Below, in pieces: positions 1 through 7,264 of a DNA stretch of 45,985 nt. The stretch covers positions 1-45,985 of the forward strand of contig CABUDI010000013.1 in the NCBI GenBank assembly GCA_902490305.1, written 5' to 3'. Numbering within the stretch: position 1 is the first letter of the stretch; every line of letters starts with the position of its first letter. This DNA is from an uncultured Collinsella sp. (GTDB taxonomy: Bacteria; Actinomycetota; Coriobacteriia; Coriobacteriales; Coriobacteriaceae). The notes under the pieces were generated by a model. The model had not been told where the DNA came from and did no database searches. It was given only the letters and a program-made list of their open reading frames with translations. Both the position numbers and the translations under genes were made by a program.

Positions 1-50
1 CGCACATGTGCGGATGAATGTGGGAGGTGTTCGGATAAAGTCGATAATCA

Positions 51-68
51 AGGCACCTTTGTGGTGGT
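51..68. repeat. Half unit of a dispersed GGCACC/GTGGTGG hairpin repeat
   Basis: These 18 bases exactly match the reverse complement of one arm plus the inner part of the hairpin at 36800-36834. Only half of that unit is present here, so it cannot form the same hairpin. It suggests a dispersed repeat family in this genome. Confidence 0.45.
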
Positions 69-111
69 TTTTCAATCTGCCAACGATATGTGAACAGATA
101 AAAAAGTCTGC

Positions 112-117
112 TATACT
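112..117 (+). promoter_or_regulatory. Probable -10 box of the tRNA-Glu gene
   Basis: TATACT lies 11 bases before the mature tRNA 5' end, the distance expected when transcription starts a few bases before the tRNA. No convincing -35 hexamer is seen at 16-18 bases upstream, so this rests on the -10 alone. Confidence 0.45.
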
Positions 118-127
118 CTTTCCCGCT

Positions 128-204
128 GTCCCCATCGTCTAGCGGCCAAGGACGCCACCCTTTCAAGGTGGATATCGCGGGTTCGAATCCCGCTGGGGGC
201 ACCA
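128..204 (+). tRNA. tRNA-Glu (anticodon TTC)
   Basis: The gene folds as a full cloverleaf. The 7-bp acceptor stem pairs GTCCCCA with TGGGGGC (one G-U). The anticodon stem CCACC/GGTGG carries the loop CTTTCAA with anticodon TTC, and the T arm has the standard GGTTCGAATCC core. The CCA end is encoded (202-204). A terminator follows at once. The 3' part of the gene together with its terminator is repeated 188 bases downstream, which makes this tRNA a likely past integration or recombination site. Confidence 0.97.
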
Positions 205-216
205 CAAAATCTGAGA

Positions 217-248
217 AGCCCGTTGCTCTCGCGGTGGCGGGCTTTTTT
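217..248 (+). terminator. Rho-independent terminator of tRNA-Glu
   Basis: An AGCCCG/CGGGCT stem is followed by six T residues, 13 bases after the tRNA CCA end. A near-identical hairpin recurs at 405-436 inside the duplicated segment. Confidence 0.85.
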
Positions 249-404
249 CTGCCTCAACGCCGGGATTCGAATCCGACAGGGTGCGGAGCTGAGGAAACGC
301 GAAGCGTTTTCCAGCGCAGCACGCAAGGAGCGGAGCGACGCAGCGAAGGCGGGCGGCGTCAGCCGCACGCGGACATCCCGCTGGGGGCACCATTTAAATC
401 GAGA

Positions 405-436
405 AGCCCGTTACCCCCGCGGTGACGGGCTTTTTT
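405..436 (+). terminator. Second copy of the tRNA-Glu terminator
   Basis: A GCCCG/CGGGC stem with six T residues, homologous to 217-248 and part of the duplicated segment. It has no obvious gene of its own. Confidence 0.6.
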
Positions 437-490
437 CTACCCCAACGCCGGGATTCGAACCCCGAGGGCATTAAATCACACTGTCATCCA

Positions 491-723
491 AGGGCCTGTG
501 GGCAAAAAATAGCAAATATGAGTACTGTTACCAATTTAGTAACAGCGATTTCATGCCATCAGGAGGCGATTTAGACCACCAGGGGTCCTACGGCGGAAGA
601 ATTGCAAGCGTTTATCAGCTAAGTACTTGGACATATGTTGCGTAACACTGCATATTTTGCAAAAAGATAATGCTATAGGACTTGTGACAGTACTCATATT
701 TGACGTTTTTTGCCCACGACCCT
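491..723. mobile_element. MITE-like element with ~39-bp imperfect terminal inverted repeats
   Basis: The left end (491-530) and right end (685-723) are near-perfect inverted repeats, each with a GTGGGCAAAAAA block and an AAATATGAGTACTGT block. Just inside the left end is a perfect 7-bp hairpin, CTGTTAC/GTAACAG (525-545). No plausible gene lies inside. The 233-bp length and long terminal repeats fit a non-autonomous miniature element. No clear target-site duplication is visible, so a structured regulatory region is an alternative. Confidence 0.5.
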
Positions 724-776
724 TTACACCTAGGCAAATCGGCGGCAAAACGGGCTCCAAAGCGTCCTTCGCAAAC

Positions 777-811
777 AAAAAGCCGGGGCCCGCGCGATGC
801 GGACCCCGGCT
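777..811 (-). terminator. Rho-independent terminator of glnN
   Basis: On the minus strand an AGCCGGGG/CCCCGGCT stem (804-811 with 781-788) is followed by a T run, 30 bases after the glnN stop. Confidence 0.85.
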
Positions 812-840
812 CAATACCGTGACGATATGTCAGTTACGTT

Positions 841-2928
841 CTACACGTAGAACAGGATGTCGTCGTAGGTCGGAACCGGCCAGTAGTCGGCAGCCACGAT
901 CTCCTCCATGGCATCCACGGCGGCGCGCAGCGTGTCCATAGCGGGAACGACCTCGTGCGCATACACATTGGCCTGCTCCTGGCCATCGAGGGCCTCGGCC
1001 TTCTGATGCACGGCGTCGAGCGCCTTGATGGAGTCGTTGATGGCGGTGATACCGTTGCAGAGCTTGTTGAGCGTGTTCTGCTCGCACTGCATGGCGGCCT
1101 CAGCACCGGCGGCACGAATAGTCTCAAGGCCCTTCGCGACCTTGGTGGCATAGGCGGTAATGACCGGGCGATAGGTACGACGCGCCTCGCGAACCATCGT
1201 GGTAGCCTCGATGTTCATGAGCTTGTTGTACTTCTCGAGCTTGCAGTCGTAGCGGCACTGGGCCTCGGCCTTGGTCAGGACGCCCGTCTCCTCAAAGAGC
1301 GCGATAGCCTTATCGGAAACAAAGGCGGGCAGGGCGTCGGCCGTGGTCTTGTTGTTGGCAAGGCCGCGCTTCTCGGCCTCGATGGGCCACTCGTCGGAGT
1401 AACCGTCGCCGGAGAACAGGATGCGCTGGTGATCGGTCAGCACCTTCTTGCAGTACTCGAGCGCGGCGTCCTGGAACTTATCCTCGGGCGTACCCTCGAG
1501 TGCGTCGGCGAAGGACTTGAGCGATTTGGCCACGGCGGCATCGAGCACCAGGTTGGAGTCGGAGACGTTCTGCTCGGAGCCGCAGGCACGGAACTCGAAC
1601 TTGTTGCCGGTGAAGGCAAACGGGGAGGTGCGGTTGCGGTCGGTGTTGTCCTGCATCAGCTTGGGCAGGGTATCGGCGCCCAGGTCAAGCACGCCGCGCG
1701 TGGCATGGACGGAAGCCTTGCCATCGATAATCTTCTCGACGACCTCGGTAAGCTGGTCGCCCAGGAAGATGGACATAATCGCCGGAGGAGCCTCGTTGGC
1801 GCCCAGACGATGATCGTTGCCGGCTGAGGCAACGGAAGCACGCAGGAGCTCCTGATAGTTATCGACGGCCTCGATCACCGCGGTGAGGAAGACAATGAAC
1901 TGCAGGTTGTCGAGCGGGGTGTCGCCCGGATCGAGCAGGTTCTCGGACTCGGTACCAAGCGACCAGTTGTTGTGCTTGCCCGAACCGTTGATGCCCTCGA
2001 AGGGCTTCTCGTGCAGCAGGCAGACCAAGTCGTGGCGGGAGGCGATGAGCTTCATCTTCTCCATCATGACCAGATTCTGGTCGATGGCCTCGTTGACCTC
2101 GCCATAGACCGGTGCGAGCTCATGCTGGCAGGGAGCAACCTCGTTGTGCTTGGTCTTGGCGGGAATGCCAAGCGCCCACAGTTCATCGTCCAGGTCCTTC
2201 ATATAGGCCGAGACGGTGGGGCGGATAGCGCCAAAGTAGTGCTCCTCGAGCTCCTGGCCCTTGCAGGGGGCAGCGCCAAAGAGGGTGCGGCCGGTGATGA
2301 CCAGGTCCCTGCGCTTGCGGTAAGCGTCTTTCTTGATCAGGAAGTACTCCTGCTCATCGCCCACGGAAGGAACGACCTTCTTGGGGGTCTTACCAAACAG
2401 CGCCAAAACGCGCTTGGACTCACGCGAGAGCGCGGTCATGGAGCGCAGCAGCGGGGTCTTCTTGTCCAGGGCCTCGCCCGTGTAGGAGCAGAAAGCCGTG
2501 GGGATGCACAGGACATCGTCCTTAATGAAGGCGGGGCTGGTAGGATCCCAAGCGGTGTAGCCACGGGCCTCGAAGGTGGCACGCAGGCCGCCGTTGGGGA
2601 AGCTGGAGGCATCCGGCTCGCCCTGGATGAGGTTCTTGCCCGTAAACTTGGTAATGGCGGTGCCGTCGTGGTTGGGCTCGAGGAAGCTGTCGTGCTTCTC
2701 GGAAGTAATGCCCGAAAGCGGCTGGAACCAGTGCGCGTAGTGCGTCGCGCCCTTGGAGATGGCCCAGACCTTCATGGCGTGGGCAACGGCGTTGGCCACA
2801 TCCAGATCGAGCGGCTCACCGTCCTCGAGGGTTGCAGCAAGGCGCTTCCAAATGTCCTTGGGGAGGTAGTCCTTCATGACTTCCTCAGAGAACACCATGG
2901 TCCCGAAGCGGTCAGTAAGATCGGCCAT
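841..2928 (-). CDS. glnN: Type III glutamine synthetase (GlnN)
   Basis: Makes glutamine from glutamate, ammonia and ATP in the cytoplasm. At 695 residues it has the length of the large GSIII family, not the ~450-residue GSI. It carries the NGSGKHNNWSLGT block, a GANEAPPAI block and an NRTSPFAFTGNKFEFR block that match conserved catalytic segments of GSIII. I chose the ATG at 2928 because it has an AAGGGAG ribosome site 6-8 bases upstream; an upstream in-frame ATG at 2991 lacks one. It is a single-gene unit, divergent from metF, with its own terminator at 777-811. The 426-base divergent region contains a long imperfect hairpin (3134-3221). Confidence 0.95.
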   Translation of the reverse strand: MADLTDRFGTMVFSEEVMKDYLPKDIWKRLAATLEDGEPLDLDVANAVAHAMKVWAISKGATHYAHWFQPLSGITSEKHDSFLEPNHDGTAITKFTGKNLIQGEPDASSFPNGGLRATFEARGYTAWDPTSPAFIKDDVLCIPTAFCSYTGEALDKKTPLLRSMTALSRESKRVLALFGKTPKKVVPSVGDEQEYFLIKKDAYRKRRDLVITGRTLFGAAPCKGQELEEHYFGAIRPTVSAYMKDLDDELWALGIPAKTKHNEVAPCQHELAPVYGEVNEAIDQNLVMMEKMKLIASRHDLVCLLHEKPFEGINGSGKHNNWSLGTESENLLDPGDTPLDNLQFIVFLTAVIEAVDNYQELLRASVASAGNDHRLGANEAPPAIMSIFLGDQLTEVVEKIIDGKASVHATRGVLDLGADTLPKLMQDNTDRNRTSPFAFTGNKFEFRACGSEQNVSDSNLVLDAAVAKSLKSFADALEGTPEDKFQDAALEYCKKVLTDHQRILFSGDGYSDEWPIEAEKRGLANNKTTADALPAFVSDKAIALFEETGVLTKAEAQCRYDCKLEKYNKLMNIEATTMVREARRTYRPVITAYATKVAKGLETIRAAGAEAAMQCEQNTLNKLCNGITAINDSIKALDAVHQKAEALDGQEQANVYAHEVVPAMDTLRAAVDAMEEIVAADYWPVPTYDDILFYV

Positions 2929-3354
2929 ACGGAACTCCCTTCGTATCGGCACCGCGTGAGAAGCGGTGTTGATTACTAACGAACGAGTCATAGCTTAGAC
3001 TCGCCGTGTTTCCGCGACATTACCGTTATGTTGCTGTCACGAAACCAATCAATGAGGTTACCGCATCACAGCGGCGCTGCCGCCCTTAATGGCCAATCAA
3101 CTGTATAAATTGCAGACCTCTCCCCATGATTTAAGGGTAGTCAATTTGGGACGGGGCTTTCTTAACTGGTATTTCGCATCAGATACCATTCAATATAGCC
3201 CCATCCTACATTGACTGCCCTGTTATAGGAAATGCCGATAGCGAAGCATTTTCGATTGGTATCCCCAAATAGCGAGTGAAACTCCACCGTGACACAGCGG
3301 TGCTGTAGAATCCTTAAAACACATCACACTATTACGTATCTAGAGGAGCACGAT
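2929..3354. other. Divergent glnN/metF intergenic region
   Basis: This stretch of 426 bases has no credible gene. It must hold both divergent promoters. A possible glnN promoter on the minus strand is TTGATT, 16 bases, CATAAC near 3020-3050, which is weak. The striking feature is the 88-base imperfect inverted repeat at 3134-3221. I saw no recognisable SAM or cobalamin riboswitch core before metF. Confidence 0.4.
3134..3221. repeat. Long imperfect inverted repeat (25-bp arms) upstream of metF
   Basis: Arms 3134-3158 and 3197-3221 pair with about 20 of 25 matches (AGGGYAGTCAAT and GGRYGGGGCT blocks). A nested 6-bp stem lies at 3167-3172/3183-3188. It could be a short inverted-repeat element or a structured leader; there is no T run for a terminator. 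Confidence 0.5.
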
Positions 3355-4227
3355 ATGCGCGTCGACGAGGTTTTTAAGCAGGCAGCATCCCAGGGCACCG
3401 CACCCGTTTCGTTTGAGATGTTCCCGCCCAAGGGCGAGCTTACCCTCGACACGGCTCGCGAGGTGGCAGGCAATCTGTGCAAGCTTTCGCCGAGCTTTGT
3501 CTCGGTCACCTGCTCTGCCGGCGGCTCGGGCAACGGCGCCACCACCGCCCCCATCGCACATATGATTACGAGCGAATTCGATACACCCTCGGTGGCACAC
3601 CTTACCTGTGTGGGCCGCTCGCACGCCGATATCGCCGCCAAGATCGATGAGTATCGCACCGCCGGCGTTGAAAACATCCTGGCCCTGCGCGGCGATCTTC
3701 CCGCTGGCGCGACCGAGGACGACAAGCCCGCCTCTGACTACGCCTACGCCCGCGACCTCATCCCCGAGCTCGTCGACGCCGGCTTTTGCGTGGGAGCCGC
3801 AGCCTACCCCGAAGGCCACATTGCCTGCGAGGATCTCAACCTCTCGGTCGAGCACCTCAAGCAAAAGCAAGACGCCGGCGCGAGCTTCTTTGTGACACAG
3901 CTCTTCTTTGATAACGAGTGCTTCTATCGCTTCCGCGAGCTTGCCGACAAGGCCGGCATCACCGTGCCCATTACCGCGGGCATCATGCCGTTTATGGGCA
4001 AGTCGCAGATCAGCCGCATGGTCTTTATGTGCGGCGCGTCGCTGCCCTCCCCCGTCATCAAGATCCTCGCCAAGTACGAGAACGACCCCGAGAGCCTGCA
4101 GGCAGCCGGTGTTGATTATGCCGCCCACCAGCTTTGCGACCTTAAGGAGCACGGTGCCGACGGTCTGCACCTGTACACTATGAACCGTCCTGCAATCGCC
4201 GCGACCATTATGGAGCGCCTGGGGTAA
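3355..4227 (+). CDS. metF: Methylenetetrahydrofolate reductase
   Basis: Reduces 5,10-methylene-THF to 5-methyl-THF with FAD, supplying the methyl group for MetH. The 290-residue length is standard. It starts with an SFEMFPPKG block typical of MetF and carries FVSVTCSAGG, NILALRGD and FFVTQLFFDN segments that line the FAD and folate site. The ATG at 3355 follows an AGAGGAG ribosome site; the upstream in-frame start at 3289 has none. The stop codon overlaps the next start (TAATG), so the pair is translationally coupled. It is the first gene of the methionine operon. Confidence 0.95.
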   Translation: MRVDEVFKQAASQGTAPVSFEMFPPKGELTLDTAREVAGNLCKLSPSFVSVTCSAGGSGNGATTAPIAHMITSEFDTPSVAHLTCVGRSHADIAAKIDEYRTAGVENILALRGDLPAGATEDDKPASDYAYARDLIPELVDAGFCVGAAAYPEGHIACEDLNLSVEHLKQKQDAGASFFVTQLFFDNECFYRFRELADKAGITVPITAGIMPFMGKSQISRMVFMCGASLPSPVIKILAKYENDPESLQAAGVDYAAHQLCDLKEHGADGLHLYTMNRPAIAATIMERLG

Positions 4228-5018
4228 TGGAAAAACCGCACGTCGATACAACCGTTGTTGAAGTGCCGGCCGACCTTGCGTCGCCGGCGCTTTACCGTAT
4301 CGATGCTGCCCACCACCCTCGTGTCGACCGTGCCGAGATGCTGCGGTATCTGGGCTACGGCGGCCAGCAGATTGAGCCCGAACTGTCGCAGCGTATTGAA
4401 CTTGTCGTTGAGCGTCTGGAGCTGGACATTGAGCCCCGCGGCGTGCGCCGCATATTTGCCATCGATGCCACGGGAGCCGATGAACAGGGCGACCCTTGCA
4501 TTCGCTTGGTTGGCACCAATGTTGAGCTGCGGGGTCGTGATATCTATCGCCACCTCAAAGACGCCCGCTTTGCCGCACTCATGGCATGCACCCTCGGCAT
4601 GGACGCCGAGCGTCGCCTGCGCACCACGGGAGCCCAGCAACCCCTGGAAGGCGCCGTGCTCGACGCCGCATGCTCTGCCTATGTGGAGGCCGCCGTCGAG
4701 CAGATGGACCAGCAGGTCAAGGCTGCAGCCGCTGCGCACGGGCTCGCCGGCAACTGGCGCTTCAGCCCCGGCTATGGCGACTGCCCGCTCTCTGCCCAGC
4801 GCTCGATCGTGGATGCACTCAATGCCACGCGCCTCATTGGACTTACCGTCACCCCCACCAGCCTGCTCATGCCCACCAAGAGCGTGACCGCTGTGATTGG
4901 TCTGTTCGACGGCGAAGTCCACGACGCCCAGAGCCGCCCCACCTGCAATATCTGCCGCATGCGCGAGCACTGCCGCTTCCGCGCCGCCCACACCACCTGC
5001 TATTCGCATTCTGAATAA
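4227..5018 (+). CDS. Methionine synthase reactivation-domain protein (stand-alone)
   Basis: A 263-residue protein resembling the vitamin B12-dependent methionine synthase activation domain, which binds SAM and remethylates cob(II)alamin when MetH is oxidised. In E. coli this is the C-terminal module of MetH; the MetH here (7254-9818) lacks it, so this gene supplies it separately. The PGYGDCPLSAQ stretch near residue 180 and TPTSLLMPTKSVTAVIGL near 210 match the family's SAM-binding region (RxxPGYxxCP and MxPxxSVSG). A cysteine-rich tail (CNICRMREHCRF) follows. Overlaps the metF stop by one base. Confidence 0.85.
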   Translation: MEKPHVDTTVVEVPADLASPALYRIDAAHHPRVDRAEMLRYLGYGGQQIEPELSQRIELVVERLELDIEPRGVRRIFAIDATGADEQGDPCIRLVGTNVELRGRDIYRHLKDARFAALMACTLGMDAERRLRTTGAQQPLEGAVLDAACSAYVEAAVEQMDQQVKAAAAAHGLAGNWRFSPGYGDCPLSAQRSIVDALNATRLIGLTVTPTSLLMPTKSVTAVIGLFDGEVHDAQSRPTCNICRMREHCRFRAAHTTCYSHSE

Positions 5019-5127
5019 AATGTCAATTGATGGCACGGTATCGAGGGAATCTCATCCGTAAGTAAGCGGATGTCCTCACAAACAAGTACCATAAGATGCC
5101 AAATAACAACTATCTGAAAGCCAGTAC

Positions 5128-6288
5128 ATGCACAACATTCTGCAGTTCTCGCCACAACTAACCGCGCTTGAGTTTTTTTCAGGCATTGGCTTGGCTCGTG
5201 CCGGCATGGCAAAAGCCGGAATCAAAACAATCTGGGCAAATGACATAGACCATACTAAATGCGCCATGTACAGCCAGTGTTGGGGCGATGAGCATCTAGT
5301 CGAGCAGGATGTCCACACACTCGACCCCGACCTAATACCCCAAGCCGACATCGCATGGGCGTCAAGCCCTTGCACAAACTTATCTCTCGCGGGAAACAGG
5401 GAAGGACTTATCTCTGGCAAAGAGTCCAGTGCGTTCTTTGGCTTTATTAAGGCCATCGAAGGAATGGGCGATCGTGCCCCGCGGGCACTTGTTCTCGAAA
5501 ACGTCATCGGCCTTGCCACGTCTAATAACAGTGATGACTTTAGACTCGTTTGCCAGGAATTCAATCGTTTAGGTTATTCATGTGACGCTTATTTTATCGA
5601 TGCACGGCACTGGCTTCCCCAGTCACGCCCCCGCATGTTTGTCGTCGGATTAAAAAACCCTCTTCCCAACAGCCGACTCGATTCCTCGCTTCGACCTGAA
5701 AAAGTCTCCTGGATTCACTCCGACCCTTCACTCATTACGCACGTCTCTCACCTAAACGAGCCGAGCCCACTTCGCATGACGGGCCTTGCAACGGTTGTTG
5801 AAAATATTCCCGAGGACGACAAGCGTTGGTGGAACAAAAACCAAGTACAAGCATTTATCGACTCACTTGCACCGCATCAAGCAGAGCGCCTTCAGCGCTT
5901 CTTAAATGCCAAAGAAAAAATTGTTCGCACTGCTTACCGTCGCACGCGATCAGGCGTTGTGCGCTGGGAAATCCGTGAAGAAGAAATTGCCGGATGTCTA
6001 AGAACGGCTCGCGGCGGCTCATCAAGACAGGCAGTCGTTATGTGCGAAAACGGAAAGATAGAAGTTCGCTGGATGACTGGAACTGAATATGCCCGTCTCC
6101 AAGGTGCTGACTCATGTCAGTTTAGCGGCTTCTCGGATGCTCAGATTCGCTACGCATTCGGCGATGCAGTTGCCGTGCCAGTTGTCACTTGGCTTATAAA
6201 AAATGCAGTCAAGCCCGCGCTCATGTCTTCAAGGAACGGAGTGAACAATAATGGAAATGACCAATTGCTCCTTGAGCGAGCCCGATAA
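5128..6288 (+). CDS. DNA (cytosine-5) methyltransferase, type II modification enzyme
   Basis: A 386-residue C5-cytosine methyltransferase. Motifs occur in the usual order: FFSGIGLARAG (motif I, SAM binding, residues ~16-26), SSPCTNLS (motif IV, catalytic Cys82), LENV (motif VI, ~123-126), QSRPRMFVVG (motif VIII, ~155-165), a variable target-recognition region, and YAFGDAVAVPVV (motifs IX/X). The next gene overlaps it by 38 bases and should be the cognate restriction enzyme. Base composition is visibly poorer in G+C than metF and metH on either side, a sign of transfer. The ATG at 5128 has only a weak ribosome site. Recognition sequence cannot be read from sequence alone. Confidence 0.9.
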   Translation: MHNILQFSPQLTALEFFSGIGLARAGMAKAGIKTIWANDIDHTKCAMYSQCWGDEHLVEQDVHTLDPDLIPQADIAWASSPCTNLSLAGNREGLISGKESSAFFGFIKAIEGMGDRAPRALVLENVIGLATSNNSDDFRLVCQEFNRLGYSCDAYFIDARHWLPQSRPRMFVVGLKNPLPNSRLDSSLRPEKVSWIHSDPSLITHVSHLNEPSPLRMTGLATVVENIPEDDKRWWNKNQVQAFIDSLAPHQAERLQRFLNAKEKIVRTAYRRTRSGVVRWEIREEEIAGCLRTARGGSSRQAVVMCENGKIEVRWMTGTEYARLQGADSCQFSGFSDAQIRYAFGDAVAVPVVTWLIKNAVKPALMSSRNGVNNNGNDQLLLERAR

Positions 6289-7264
6289 AGGTATCTTGGA
6301 TGCCATTGAACTCTGGTACGAATCCAAGCGCAGCAAGCGAGGCAATGTCAACCGTAACGTCATGGCGGTTGGCATAGGCATAAGCGAGCTGTTGCAAAAC
6401 CGTTTTCCGCTCACCGACGATTATGTGCAATCGGACAAGGGAAGCCAAGTACGAGGCCTAAGTGGAGCATGCATCAAAACAGTTTTAGCCAGACATGGGG
6501 AAACGCGTGCCTTCGCATCAGAGGGCGGCAGAACCTCACGCGGTACACTCCCGATGGCGCTTGAGCTTGCCACAATTATCAACTCTGCCCTACCCAGTGA
6601 CACTTGCGAAGACACTCGTCTTGAAGCTGCGAATGCAATCGCCAATTTCTTCGTCGAGCGAATCCAGGTCGATTTCTTTAACCGGCAGAGAATCAAAGTC
6701 GAAATCGATCTTCAAAAACCAATTTCTGTCATTGTCGATGATATCCTAGCCGAAGCAAGCCTACGGTCCGATAAGCCAACGGGCACCGTCGCACAGCACC
6801 TGGTAGGTGCAAAACTAGAGATGTTATTTCCAACCATAGAAATCGGAAAGGACAACTCAAACGCCGCCGACCAGCAGACAGACCGTTCTGGCGATTTCCA
6901 AATCAATGATGCTGCATTTCATGTGACTGTATCGCCAATGGCCAAATTGACCGATCGATGCCGAGATAACATTCGAAATGGCATTCGGCCCATCGTCGTT
7001 GTCCCCTACGATAAAGTTTCCTTCGCTTACGGACTGTTCGAAAGTGAGGGACTCGGCAATCGCGTACAGGTTATCGCGCTCGAATCGTTTATCGGCATCA
7101 ATATTGAAGAATTATCGTTCTACAAGCGAGACCTAATTCGATTAAATGTCGCACGGCTTCTTGCCCACTACAACAAGCGAATCGAAGATATCGAGCCCGA
7201 CAAATCTCTTCAAATAGAAATTCCTCAGTGGGCTCTAGACGAAATGGACGCACATGGCGAATAG
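6251..7264 (+). CDS. Probable type II restriction endonuclease (DUF4928-like)
   Basis: A 337-residue protein encoded directly after, and overlapping, the cytosine methyltransferase, as expected for a restriction partner. The stretch near residues 212-230 (SGDFQINDAAFHVTVSP) resembles the core of DUF4928-type proteins, which accompany C5 methyltransferases; the spaced acidic residues suggest a divergent PD-(D/E)XK-type site. That family assignment is from memory of its style, not a search. The start has a GGAG ribosome site about ten bases upstream. G+C matches the methyltransferase and not the flanking met genes. The 3' end overlaps metH by 11 bases. Confidence 0.6.
   Translation: MEMTNCSLSEPDKGILDAIELWYESKRSKRGNVNRNVMAVGIGISELLQNRFPLTDDYVQSDKGSQVRGLSGACIKTVLARHGETRAFASEGGRTSRGTLPMALELATIINSALPSDTCEDTRLEAANAIANFFVERIQVDFFNRQRIKVEIDLQKPISVIVDDILAEASLRSDKPTGTVAQHLVGAKLEMLFPTIEIGKDNSNAADQQTDRSGDFQINDAAFHVTVSPMAKLTDRCRDNIRNGIRPIVVVPYDKVSFAYGLFESEGLGNRVQVIALESFIGINIEELSFYKRDLIRLNVARLLAHYNKRIEDIEPDKSLQIEIPQWALDEMDAHGE

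Larger units (their letters stand above)
187..465 (+). repeat. 91-bp direct duplication of the tRNA-Glu 3' end plus terminator
   Basis: Copy 1 (187-277) and copy 2 (375-465) are offset by exactly 188 bases. Each holds the acceptor end with CCA, a terminator hairpin and T run, then a T-arm-like GGGATTCGAA block. Copy 2 lacks the 5' half of the tRNA and cannot encode one. The 98 bases between the copies hold short inverted repeats and no gene. The arrangement looks like remains of tRNA array collapse or of tRNA-targeted integration. Confidence 0.75.

Noticed and set aside
187..480. A second tRNA gene after tRNA-Glu
   Set aside because: The repeated segment has the 3' acceptor end only and cannot fold as a tRNA.
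955..1827. 290-codon plus-strand open frame opposite glnN
   Set aside because: Shadow of a highly conserved gene; low-complexity Gly/Leu/Val composition and no ribosome site.
2929..3354. Possible SAM or cobalamin riboswitch before metF
   Set aside because: I looked for conserved cores and found none; only an unassigned inverted repeat is present.
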